Part shown: one piece after another, positions 22,195-32,385 of the stretch
How positions within the stretch are numbered: position 1 is the first letter of the stretch
How the letters are laid out: every line of letters begins with the position of its first letter
NCBI GenBank assembly: GCA_031841125.1
Contig: CM063113.1
Coordinates: forward strand, 36,273,197-36,337,196
Origin: Acanthococcus lagerstroemiae
Taxonomy: Eukaryota; Arthropoda; Insecta; Hemiptera; Eriococcidae
DNA length: 64,000 nucleotides
Direction of reading: 5' to 3'
Position numbers and translations under genes: made by a program
The notes under the pieces: model-generated
What the model saw: only the letters and a program-made list of their open reading frames with translations
What the model was told of the DNA's origin: nothing
The model's database searches: none

Positions 22195-23463
22195 GAATAT
22201 CTTGTTACTAGAAAATTTTGAACCGTAGCTTTTAATTTTTATTCACTTTTAGTTTTTAATTTATGTATTTATTCATTTTTTCGAGGGAGGGGTGGGGTTA
22301 TTTCGGGTTACACTATAACATCCGCCCCAAATTCCACCAATTCAATTCATTAAACAGGAACAACTACCATCTTTTGAATGGAAAAAACATAGGGAGAGGT
22401 CCGTCGTCGTGGATGTTATCGTCTTGCCTCAATACCTGTTATATTTTTAAAAAATTTTTGTTTTAAGTTCCCCCCCCCCAATAAAGTAGTATTATTCAGA
22501 AAGATTAGAAATTTACTATCAGCGACTTCCTATTTCCAAGAGGGATGGCGTACAGTTCTGTTATCAGAGTTTTCAGTCCTTTGTCGTGGTCAATGTTTGA
22601 CTGGTGCAACAATGTGTGCCTTATACAGTGCAGAAAATCGCACGAGTGAGAAACGCTATGCCCGCACCCATCAGTGGCAAATTTTTCAAAAAATGTTAGT
22701 ACAACTGTGGGTTTTTTTTTGGTTGTTTATTCATAGGGGCGGCAAAACATTTTCTGGCGCTGGCACCCATGTCACACAATACTATTATAACGAATGCATG
22801 AAAGAATAAGCACTCTGCAGGGATGGTTTGTTCGTTTTTGTCATTCACCTCCCTCGCACTTTCAATTTTGTCGTTTGTAGAGTACCTACAATTCCCCATG
22901 TCTACTCTTCGAATGAAACTCGACTGAAAAATGTTATTCTCCATACTTACATTACTGTGTATACTATTATGGTTCTGAAAAGGATTTACACTATTATGTA
23001 TCTGCTCTTCATAGCTCATTCTCTGCCTTCCTTTTCAATTCTTTTGCCATCAGCCATTCCCTCTAGTAGTAATAACAATATCCATGTATGTCTTATATTC
23101 GAATCCGTGAGAACTAAAACCATCAGTTGAGTACCTACCAAAAACAAAACTTTGGAAAATGAAAAAAAAAACACAAAAAAACTGTGTTCACTGGTCAAAA
23201 TACTGTAGTGACCGGCTGATGAACGTTAGCTTACCGACAGTAGAGAGACTGTCAAGCATACATATCTAATACAGTAGTAATGGAGAGCCATTATTGCATT
23301 TGAAGCATAGGGTTCTGAAGTGATTCATAGAGTGCGCTATTTTGAGAGCAAAAGACCCTATTGTCGTTATCAGTCAGATGGTTCCTAATGTTCGTCGTTA
23401 TTTCCATTTTCCTATTCGAACTAATCCTTCTATGTACACTCCAAAAAACTAGAAATGATCGTT
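22195..23463. other. intronic sequence, no gene recognised
   Basis: AT-rich sequence within the Rho intron with a few C runs. Short frames on both strands have no recognisable domain. No paired inverted ends were found. Confidence 0.35.
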
Positions 23464-23471
23464 AATCATTT

Positions 23472-24880
23472 CTAGGGATACCAAAAATATGCTCTGAAAA
23501 GGGGTCAAATATATGCGTTTATAATATGCTTTTATTCTCGTCAAATATGCTAAAATATTCCCTAAAAATCCTGAAATATGCCAAAATATTCCCGATTAAA
23601 GTGATAGTAACACTACACAACAAACTGAGATTTTTTGGAAACCGCATGAAGGAAAATAGATGATTCTTAATGTATTTTTCACGCTGAATTCAAATATGAT
23701 ATTAAAAATGCTGAGTTAGCTAATCATTTTTTACGTTTGCTGGGAAATTTAATAGTGTATTATGAGAAATTGTTCTATTTTATGTGGCGACACTGATGTT
23801 GTATTAAACTGATATTACCGATAAGCTTTGTCTTTGACGGTACTGAATAGAAAACTTCTGTGTTGTTCTCTGTCCCTCTGTGTTCCGTAAGTATTATTCC
23901 AATTCAACAACGAGCGTTGTGATTATCATGAATACTTGGGCATTGACCACATATTCATCAAATTTATTGTCGGAATACATTTATCTAGTTCACTTACATT
24001 TCGTAAAAGAAACAATAAACTGTAAATACCGGAATAAAAAGGCGTTAATTTTTCACTGAAGAGATCGCCTTCCTCAAAATTGTCGTTCCATCACTTCATC
24101 GTTAATGATAAAATCTTAGAATCAGTTGAAACTGGTTAGATCGTTTTGATATCAAAATGTCAAAACACACGTTCACACGCGTCACTGTGTTGGCGAGTTT
24201 GTTTTGTGATACATGCAGTGTGGCCACATTCATTAATATTTCTAACACGAGAGGGAAATTACGGGAAATAATTCAGAATGAATTTACGAGAAAAGGAGAG
24301 CTAATTAAGAAAAACAAAAAGCGGCATTGAATTCAGCGTGAAAAATACTTCTAGAATCGGCTACTCTCGTTCTTGCGGTTTTTTGGCTGTTGGGTAGTGT
24401 AATGGGTCAATATGGGTATCATTTTGAAAGGAAAATCGAGAGATGACAGATATACAAAATAAAAAGGTCCTAAAGTTATCGTGCAGAAAGTCCTTTTTCA
24501 TAGGCGAACACTGGATACATATAACAGTGTTCTACTTTCTACATAGGCGGAAAACTTTGCGAAAAAAATTTTTTGGTTCACAAAAAAGTTGCAGTTGTGG
24601 CAGTTTTGTTTTCTTAGAAGATAAAAATAGTGCAATATTGAAAAAAATTGAAAATATTCCGCAAAAATTGTGAAAAATTGACCAAATATTCTTGAATATA
24701 CTCTAAAAAAACAGAAAATATACTAAAACATGCTTTTACCCCCAAAATATGCCAAAATATGCTCGATCAAGTGTGGCTCATTCTTCTTGAAATTCTATGA
24801 ATCACAAAAATAACATGGATATTTCCTATCTACTTCAACAAACAAAAAAAAACATGCAAAAGCATATTTTTGGAATCCCT
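23472..24880. mobile_element. TIR element of ~1.4 kb, ATATGC-rich
   Basis: The inverted ends are AGGGATACCAAAAATATGCT and AGCATATTTTTGGAATCCCT. The flanks carry AATCATTT at 23464-23471 and 24881-24888, an apparent 8 bp target duplication (two extra bases precede the left TIR). The interior is AT-rich with many AAATATGC motifs near both ends and no recognised protein. Confidence 0.7.
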
Positions 24881-25091
24881 AATCATTTGCAATTATTCTC
24901 GTCGATCACGTAATATTACAATTCTTTGAATAATATTCGCATTCCTTTCTTATTTATCATTAATTTATAATTCTGTCTTCAAACGAAGTACTTGTTAGAG
25001 AAAAAAATGATATTCCTCAACAAAAGACAACAAGAAAAATTTAATTATGAGAATAATCCTAACCTGAAAGGCTACAAAATCCTTTGGAATG

Positions 25092-25805
25092 AAGGCTCGT
25101 TTACATTATAATAGTACTATCACGATGGTCGCTGTCACAACAGTAACTCTCACAGTGTAAACAAACTTATCACCAATGCGTGAGGAATGCTGTCAGGTGC
25201 TCTCTATCACGCACGCGTAATGTGAGAGCACCTAGCAGCATTCTGAGCATTCCTCTCGCACTTGATGATAGTTTGTTGACACTGGGAGAGTTACACTGGG
25301 AGAGTTATTATGGGATCGCACACATAAGCAATAAAGCAACTAGCAATAAAGTGATGGCGATATCACTCGGCAATATTGCGCAGGAAAGTGCGCATACTGG
25401 AGCAATATGTTGCCGGAGATAATGCACGTACTCGATCAGCTGACTGCAAAAATCACGTTTATCGACGGCAATATATCACCAAGCAATCGCAGAATATATA
25501 TCGCTCGGTGATAATATTGCCGTGATATGACAACATTCAATATCGCGTTGCTCCAGTGTGCGATATCCTGTACATGTGAATCTGTTTTGTTCATGAGTGA
25601 TATGTTGCTTTATTGCTAGGTGATATAGCAATAGGCGATATTGCTTCAGTGTGCGATCTTGGCTTCGTTTATATTATGATAGTACTATCGTGATAGTCGC
25701 TGACTCTCACAGTGTAAACAAACTATCACGCGTGCGTGAAACAAGGCTTTACTGTCGTGACAGCGACTATTGCGATAGCACTATTGTAATGTAAACGAGC
25801 CTTTA
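25092..25805. mobile_element. MITE with AAGGCTCGTTTACATTA ends
   Basis: The left end is AAGGCTCGTTTACATTATAA and the right end is ATTGTAATGTAAACGAGCCT. Sub-terminal blocks (CTATCACGAT, GTCGCTGTCAC, CTCACAGTGTAAACAAACT) occur in both orientations. A partial inverted third copy starts at 25664 (GCTTCGTTTATATTATGATA). Another element is nested at 25314-25658. Confidence 0.65.
25314..25658. mobile_element. nested MITE, GATCGCACAC ends
   Basis: The ends GATCGCACAC and GTGTGCGATC are perfect inverses. The interior is strongly palindromic, with many CAATATCGC/GCGATATTG motifs and CACTGGAGCAATA-like pairs. It interrupts the MITE at 25092-25805. Confidence 0.65.
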
Positions 25806-25876
25806 TCATTTTTAAGAATACGCATTCACGCCATAAAATGAATGGAGTCTTTTGCTCTCAGGACAACGCCCTCTAT

Positions 25877-26482
25877 GCCCTGTTTCACACTACGCCATGT
25901 TGCCGGAACGGCAGGAGACGGTCGGATATCACACGTAAAGAATGGGAGCGTTCACACTAGGTCTTCACGGCTGCCGTTCCGACTGGTGTGAACACTCCCA
26001 TTCTGTACGTGATAACCGACCGTCTTCACGGGGCTAGTTGTACAATAGTGTAACGGAATTCGCACCGAAAAACGAACGAAAATACGTAAAAAGAACTTTT
26101 AATATCGCACTAATAAAACGCACAAAACAGAAGCTTAATTGCTTTGAAAACACACGAGTTATCGCATACAAAACTAGACTTCACGGCGTCAGCCAGCGGT
26201 TTTTTTATATCCCGGCGTTATCGGTGAAACTCCTTATCGCTCTCGTTATCAAACTTCTATTCTGCTGCTCGAAACGTGTCGATCTTTCTTCGCTTATCTC
26301 GAATGTTCGGGAGCGTTTTTCGCCACAATAGAGAGTTAACTCTTACCCAGAAGTTAAATCCCCAAATTAGGTGGGTTAATTGGTCGAAACAGGGAGTTAA
26401 CAGTCAAATGATAATTAACTCCCTATTGTACAACTGGCCCAAAGCTGCCGTTCCGGCAACACGACGTAGTGTGAAACGGGGC
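25877..26482. mobile_element. MITE with GCCCTGTTTCACACTACG ends
   Basis: The left end is GCCCTGTTTCACACTACGCC and the right end is CGTAGTGTGAAACGGGGC. The next inner block, TTGCCGGAACGGCAG, is inverted as CTGCCGTTCCGGCAA. A smaller hairpin inside its left arm (25942-26010) repeats GTTCACACTAG and TGTGAACACTCCCATTCT. It contains the nested element at 26031-26440. Confidence 0.7.
26031..26440. mobile_element. nested MITE, GGGCTAGTTGTACAATAG ends
   Basis: The left end is GGGCTAGTTGTACAATAG and the right end is CTATTGTACAACTGGCCC. It has AGTTAACTC-type motifs towards the right end. It interrupts the MITE at 25877-26482. Internal frames show no known domain. Confidence 0.65.
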
Positions 26483-27232
26483 TTTTTATCACTTGTCGTA
26501 AGTCATAACGTACGCATTGGCTCTACTAATTGGGATGTGAAATATGGTATGTAGGAGCGCTAATGTGCACTTCCTAATAAAAGGTTGAGCGATCACAGTT
26601 CACAGACATGAATAAAATTGCCCTAAGTGGGACATACGGGGTTTTCAAAAAATTATTATAATATTAAGAAATGTCATATATGCTTCAAAGTTGAACTATA
26701 GGGAGCTACATATTTGAACTTGCAATTAAAAATTCAATATGTCAGATAGCAAAATTAATAGAAGTGCGGTGAAGTAACAAATGAAAAGTGCCTTGTCAGC
26801 TTCTTATCAGTTACCGGCATGATGCTCTGACTGCGCGGAAAAAGGTCCTTTGTCTGATAGGAAATACATTGATCGAAGGCCCTTTTCCCACGCGCGCTTC
26901 ATCACTCAGTAAGGGTTTACAGAATGTCCGCTAGATGTCAGCCACTTCGATTCCGATTCCCAATACTAGAAACTCTGATGTTATGAAAATCCTAGTGGCA
27001 AGGTTTGGTATACTAAATGTATTTCATTCATTGCGTGTGTTTTCGCTCTATCTAGTGTTAGTGAGCACAAAGCTAAATTATTATAGTCGCAAACCCTGAC
27101 ACTAGATGCTGAGTACAAAAGCGCTCAGTGTCTTTTAAATGAGAGTTGTAGTCCAGTGTATTTGGTTTTAGTTCTGAAGTCAAAAACAAGAGCAACAATG
27201 ATGTGTACAAATGTATATTCAGCAGATCATAC

Positions 27233-27425
27233 ACTAGGCGCAGCAAACATAGCAAGCAAACAATAAGCAAAAGCAAAAAAGCAAACTATTTTGCTTTTGC
27301 TGGATCTGTATACTGTATACACCATTCCAAGAAGCATGTACAATGCGTGTAAAAGCATGCAAGTTAATAAAAACACATTAGTTTTCTTTTGCTTTTGTTT
27401 GCTTGCTATGCTTGCGGCGCCTAGT
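27233..27425. mobile_element. hairpin MITE, ACTAGGCGC ends
   Basis: The left arm is ACTAGGCGCAGCAAACATAG, then CAAGCAAACAATAAGCAAAA. The right arm mirrors it with TTTTGTTTGCTTGCTATGCT, then TGCGGCGCCTAGT. The element is about 193 bp and has no coding capacity. Confidence 0.75.
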
Positions 27426-27742
27426 TTATGATTAGCTTTAGTGAAGGTAAGCTATTGTTAGGCTGAAATAACATGTTCAGTTCCAAAATCAATGACATGC
27501 GACGATCGTGATGTATATATTCATGAATCCTGTAAACTTGAACTTGAGTGGTTTTAGTTCCAAAAAATGTCTATGTTGTACAAGGCTATGTAGTAAACCA
27601 TAGCAAACTCACATTTCGTGATCTCTCCACACAATTCTGATATCATCATTACACTCGGAAACCTATAATTCCCCTAAAACCCTCATCTGGCCATTTTAGA
27701 CTTAACTGGTTTCAGTTCTCGTGGATTAATTTGTATTATGAC

Positions 27743-28296
27743 CAGGGAGCGGATTCATATGAAATCACATATTTGTCTGTGTTGAGTAAGACGCAGTATA
27801 CATAGATAATTTTACGTTTCAAATCTTTCTGAACAAAATGAGCCATATTTGTTTCCACATATTTTGCATATTTTACCTTTGCATATTTTGGCCGTTTTTA
27901 GCGCATATTCAACTATTTCAGAGCATATTTCCTTATTTTTCTCATTTTTAGCTCATATTTCCGTAATTTTTGCTATTTCCTTCTTAAAAATTAAAAAAAA
28001 TCACTTTTTTGGATTTTTTACTTTTGCGCTGAGGAAAAAAAATGAAAAAATCACGTTTACTTTATCTAGCTTTGCAAGCGCAGTTCTCCGCTACTAATTT
28101 CGCTAAATTTAATTCGCAGGGCACCACTCCATTTGGATTCGTTGTATCATGGTTATAATTATCATCACATCATCAGCTCTTTGCGCTCTTTAAAATGAGC
28201 CCCATATTGTTACTGCATATTTTCGTGTTTTTATCGCATATTTTGGATTTCTATGTATATTCGCTATTTTTAACGCATATATAAGTCCGCTCCCTG
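27743..28296. mobile_element. hAT-like element, perfect 8 bp TSD
   Basis: The ends CAGGGAGCGGATTCATAT and ATATAAGTCCGCTCCCTG are inverted. A perfect 8 bp direct repeat, ATTATGAC, flanks it (27735-27742 and 28297-28304). The interior is rich in GCATATTT motifs, resembling the element at 23472. It inserted at the 3' edge of an RTE LINE. Confidence 0.85.
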
Positions 28297-28299
28297 ATT

Positions 28300-31200
28300 A
28301 TGACCTATCATCTTCACTCTACAATTGTATTCCGAATTTCTCTTTCCCTTCTTGTTCTCCTCACTAATTCCTCATTCCTGGTTTTTTGTATCCATTTAAT
28401 TTGCAACTTTTCCTCATAACACCACATTTCAGAAGGTTCTATCCTTTTTCTTCCTTGTGTTCCTATTGTCCAGGTCTCTCATCCATACAATGCGATACTC
28501 CCAACATAATATACAGGGTTGGCCAAAAAAACCTGACATATTTCAAATGTGAATTCCTTTGGTTCTCAATGTCGCACAAAAATGGTCCAAAAAACAACAG
28601 AAAGTAGAGAAAATAAGGTTTTTTTTTCTCGAAAATATAACATTAGCCAAATGGTGGCCATTTTGCGTGCTGCATTATCGAGCCGTTTCTGGAAAATTTT
28701 CGAACACAGTTTTTCAGTGCTGCACGAGAAATTTGACTAATTTTGTGACGGATATTCGCCTTCAGATGATCCAGATTACGCGGCTTGTTAACGTACTTAT
28801 ATGCGCTTTAAATATCCCCACAGAAATTAGTCTGGTACCGATAGATACGGCAAGCGCAGTGGCCAGGAGAATGATGTTAAACGAGAAATGACACGCTTCC
28901 CGAATGTTTTGCTGAGCAAATCTCGCGTTACCCGCGATGTGTGGCAGGTAGCGCCATCTTGTTGGAACCGTGCGCAGCTCATTTTTCTTCTCCTCTTTGA
29001 ACAAGACGGCGCCACCTGCCCACACATCGACCCTAACGCGAGATTTGCTTAGCAAAACATTCAGGAAGCGCGTCATTTCTTGTTTAACGTCATTCCCCTA
29101 GCCACTGCGCTCGCCGGATCTATCGGTACCTCACTACTTTTTGTGGGGATATTTAAAATCGCGCATATACGTTAACAAGCCACGTAATCTGGATCATCTG
29201 AAGGCGAATACCTATCCGTCACAAAATTAGTCAAATTTCTCGTGCAACACTGAAAACTGTGTTCGAAAATTTCCAGAAACGGCTCGATGATGCATCACGC
29301 AAAATGGTCCACCATTTGGCTAATGTTATATTTTTGAAAGAAACCTTATTTTCTCTACTGTCTGTTGTTCTTGGAACCATTTTGGTGCGACATCGAGAAC
29401 CAAAGAAATTCACGTTCAAAATGTGTCAGGTTTTTTTGGCCAACCCTGTGTTTGAAAAAATCTCAGTCTCACCTAAACCTATATTTGCCCTAAGTATGTC
29501 TTCTTTTTGGAGAAAACCTTCTTAACTTGTTCTATTCTACTCTTTATTTCTGTTTTACTTCATCCAGGTTGAACAGTACTGGTGACAAATCACCATCATC
29601 ATCACCACCACCATCACCACTTCCACAACTTGGTGATCCCCTCCTTGCTTACTATTTCCTTGTCTGCACATTCCATTGTTAATCTGACTGACTCTGTCTA
29701 TCCTACCCTGTCCAGTAATTGCACTCCATTTTATTTTGTATTCTCTTATTTATCATCCTTGCTAGAATCTTTGATACCTATGACAGTAAACTTTAGTACG
29801 ACAGTCTTCACATTTGTTTGCCACTGTTTTTTTTTGTGGATCATAAACCTGTTTTTTTGGAAATCTATTAACATTTCTCCTTCCTCATACATTCTGCAAA
29901 TTAATTCCTATACATTTTTTGAAACTATACTTCTCTTATATGCCTCAACAACTCTCACTAGCTATTTCATTAACTCGTTTTGTTTTACCTGCTTTCATTT
30001 CATTCAGAGCTTTATCACATCCCGATTTCAAAATAGGATTTCCTCTTTCTTCATCCTGCGCACTATCTTCTCTTTCCATACGTTTACTTACATCCGCTCC
30101 ATTTTTATACAGTTTTTTTCTTTGGCTTTTTACCATCTAATCTTTTTTATTTGTTAACGTATTTTTTCTCTTTGTTCCTGCTCCAGAATATCTTTTTACC
30201 TCATTATATGCCTGATCGATTTTCCTGCTTTCATTTGCTCCTCAGTTTCTTCGCAGTTCTGATTAATCCATTTTTCTTCTGCCTTCTTACATTCTCCTTT
30301 TATTTTATTTCTTAAAGCCTTATATTCTCGTCTGTACTTTCTCTGTTATTGGCTTGCTTATACTTTCTTCTTTCTTCAATTAACTCTAGTATCTCACTTT
30401 TCATTCATGGTTTTTTCCTTTCTGTTGAGTACCTGATTTCTTCCTTGCTATCAGATTTATTGCTTTTTTTAGTGCTATCCACTCCCCTTCAATTATAATT
30501 TCCTTTTCTTGTGATTTACAAATTTCTTTCGTTATTTCTTTTTGATATTCTTCTCTTTTCTTTACCTCTTTCAATAACTCCAAATTTCATTTTGTTTTTC
30601 CACCTTCTTATACATCTTTTTAAATTACTAAATTGTTGTCACATTTTACATCCGCTCCTAGGTATATCGCACGATCTAATATTTGAGTTTTCATATCTTC
30701 TTCTGGTCATAATATAATTTACTTGATATTTTCCATTATCTATTGAACTTTTCCAAGTGTATTTTTTTCTTATGATTTTTAAAGCGAGTGTTTCCAATAA
30801 TGTACATATTCTTGACCAAAATTTTACGAGTCTCGACTCTCTTTCTCATGCTCTTGGCATACCTCTTCTTCTTTTCCTCCTCCTACTTTTGTGTTCCAAT
30901 CTCCCATTATAACTGAATTTTCTCTTTCTTTCATCCGCCTTGCTACTTCATCAATTTCTTTGAAAATTTTTTCTACTTTTCTTCACTATAACATCCGGTT
31001 GGCATATAAACTTGGATCATCACTGAAGATACTGGTTTAGCTGAAATTCTCACCATTCATATTCTCTCATTTATATTGGGTAAAACTTTCCTCTCTATTC
31101 CCTACAGTCTTACAATAAGACCTACGCCTGCGTGCCCTCTTTCCCCTGCTGTCTTAATTATTGTATATGCCCCCGTCCAAAAATAATTTTTTGCTAGCCA

Positions 31201-31440
31201 TCTCCCTTCACTGAGTCCTATTATGTCTAATTTTAATGCTTTCATCCCTTTCTTTAAATTTTCTAATTTGCCTACCTCATTCAGTGTCCTTACATTCCAT
31301 GTCCCTATTCTTAATCCTGATAGTTTCTCATTAGTCTCTGCCTTGATATCCGAATGTAGAACTATTATTTACTTTGTGAGTTGCAATGATAATTGTGGTG
31401 GTGGAAACCTCTTCAGGAAAGAATACTAAATGTAGTTTTC
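28300..31440 (-). pseudogene. RTE-type LINE, degraded
   Basis: Read on the minus strand from the right. The endonuclease start (LRIGTWNVRTLNEVGKLENL, then KLDIIGLSEGRW, near 31150-31350) is followed by degenerate linker. A pre-RT segment (NPILKSGCDKALNEMKAGK, 29945-30136) comes next, then IEQVKKVFSKKK near 29500. After an inserted foldback come LYG, ETWT and RIEPSEMWCYEEKLQIKW with TRNEEL, the typical C-terminal block of RTE ORFs, near 28320-28490. Domain order is conserved but the RT catalytic centre was not recognised, so it is deleted or decayed. There are many stops. A CAY-rich run (29588-29625) encodes only a spurious histidine string. Confidence 0.75.
28513..29449. mobile_element. foldback with two opposed transposase fragments
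   Basis: The ends ACAGGGTTGGCCAAAAAAAC and GTTTTTTTGGCCAACCCTGT are inverted, and similarity continues for roughly 450 bp in each arm. Each arm carries the C-terminal part of a mariner/IS630-type transposase, the two copies pointing outwards from the centre. The left arm (minus strand) reads FQQDGATCHTSRVTRDLLSK, then TFGKRVISR. The right arm (+ strand) has FEQDGATCPHI. DGATCHT and the G-x-R-V-I-S-R block are usual in this superfamily. It interrupts the LINE at 28300-31440. Confidence 0.8.
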
Positions 31441-31881
31441 CCTTGCTTTCCTCACGGTTTATCTGTTGGAGTTTTCCTTGTCCGATGTGCTTTTCGTTCT
31501 TTTTCAAGCCCCCTCACCATACCAAGCAGCGCGCTTAGAGTGTGCCTGTGGTAGTTGCTATAAGTATATTTACAAGTGAGCGTATAATACGAATAGTATG
31601 TCGTGACAAGTAAGGCGGTGTATGTATTCTAAATGCCCGAGAATTTCATACACACAGTAGATTCGAATGACCCTGATGATGTGTGCCTGCATGAAAGTAC
31701 CTGAGTGTATCTTTCCGTGGCATTTAAATTGTTCAACTGGAGTGGAGTGGTTAGATTCTGCCCGAGGTAGTCGCCAGGAATATTCTCCAACGAATTAGCG
31801 GCAATGCCGCTGTGCCACATGTTCGTCATACGGATTAGAATTATCATTAATATTTAATTTGACTGAATTACTATTTTCCAG
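31441..31881 (+). other. end of the Rho intron
   Basis: No repeat ends or gene recognised. The final bases (AATTACTATTTTCCAG) form a good 3' splice site directly before the last coding exon. Confidence 0.5.
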
Positions 31882-32087
31882 CCACCAAATGTGATTTACG
31901 AAATACTGAACAAGAATGTGTCAACCCGAAGATGGGCCGTAAAATAAAAAACAGAATCAAAGCATACAAACACATGGAGTGCTCAGCGTTGAAGAACGAA
32001 GGTTTGTGCGAGATCTTTGACGAGGCGGTGCGTTGCGCGACGCGCAAACATTCCAGCCGGAGGAGGAAGTGCTGCTTCTTTCTGTGA
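31882..32087 (+). CDS. RhoL: Rho-family GTPase (RhoL-like), last coding exon
   Basis: After the acceptor at 31880-31881 the frame (phase 1, first full codon at 31884) encodes 67 residues to TGA at 32085-32087. TKCDLR at the start is the guanine-specificity motif (TKxD). KIKNRIKAYKHMECSALKNE contains the ECSA motif, followed by GLCEIFDEAVRCATRKHSS. The end is a polybasic RRRK and CCFFL, a CAAX box whose final Leu predicts geranylgeranylation and membrane anchoring. The start of this exon and the end of the 20216-20431 exon match adjacent ends of a Rho protein with about 75 residues missing between them. Same strand, same family and consistent order support one gene. Confidence 0.85.
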
Positions 32088-32380
32088 ACTGATTTCCGTT
32101 ATACCTTACCCTTTATTTGTGTACTTCGTGTGTTCAGAATACCCTGGTATCTGCCTTATTCGGTATCCAGAGTCAGAGTATGAACTTGTATTATGTATTT
32201 TAAATATTGTACTGATTCACTTATTGTATAAAGAGTTTGTAAGCGTGGAATCAATATCCGTTATTGTTTGTGTAAGTTGTGCCATATACCGATCGTGGCT
32301 ATCGGCTTGTTCTTATTGTTCGTTTCATTTTAATATTCTATGTTTATCGTTCAATAAAATTGTTAAATGTAGTTGTTGTT
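32088..32380 (+). terminator. 3' UTR and poly(A) signal of the Rho gene
   Basis: AT-rich, GT-rich sequence with AATAAA at 32353-32358, followed by a GT-rich stretch (TTGTTAAATGTAGTTGTTGT). The tandem satellite begins within about 10 bases of the expected cleavage site. Confidence 0.65.
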
Positions 32381-32385
32381 AACAC

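Noticed and set aside
29582..30157. 191-codon + strand frame starting with a histidine run
   Set aside because: It lies antisense to the RTE LINE; the histidines come from a CAY simple repeat.
20432..31881. Rho central exon, sought by reading for WDTAGQE-like codons
   Set aside because: No candidate was found by eye on the + strand; this needs a translated search before it can be called truly absent.
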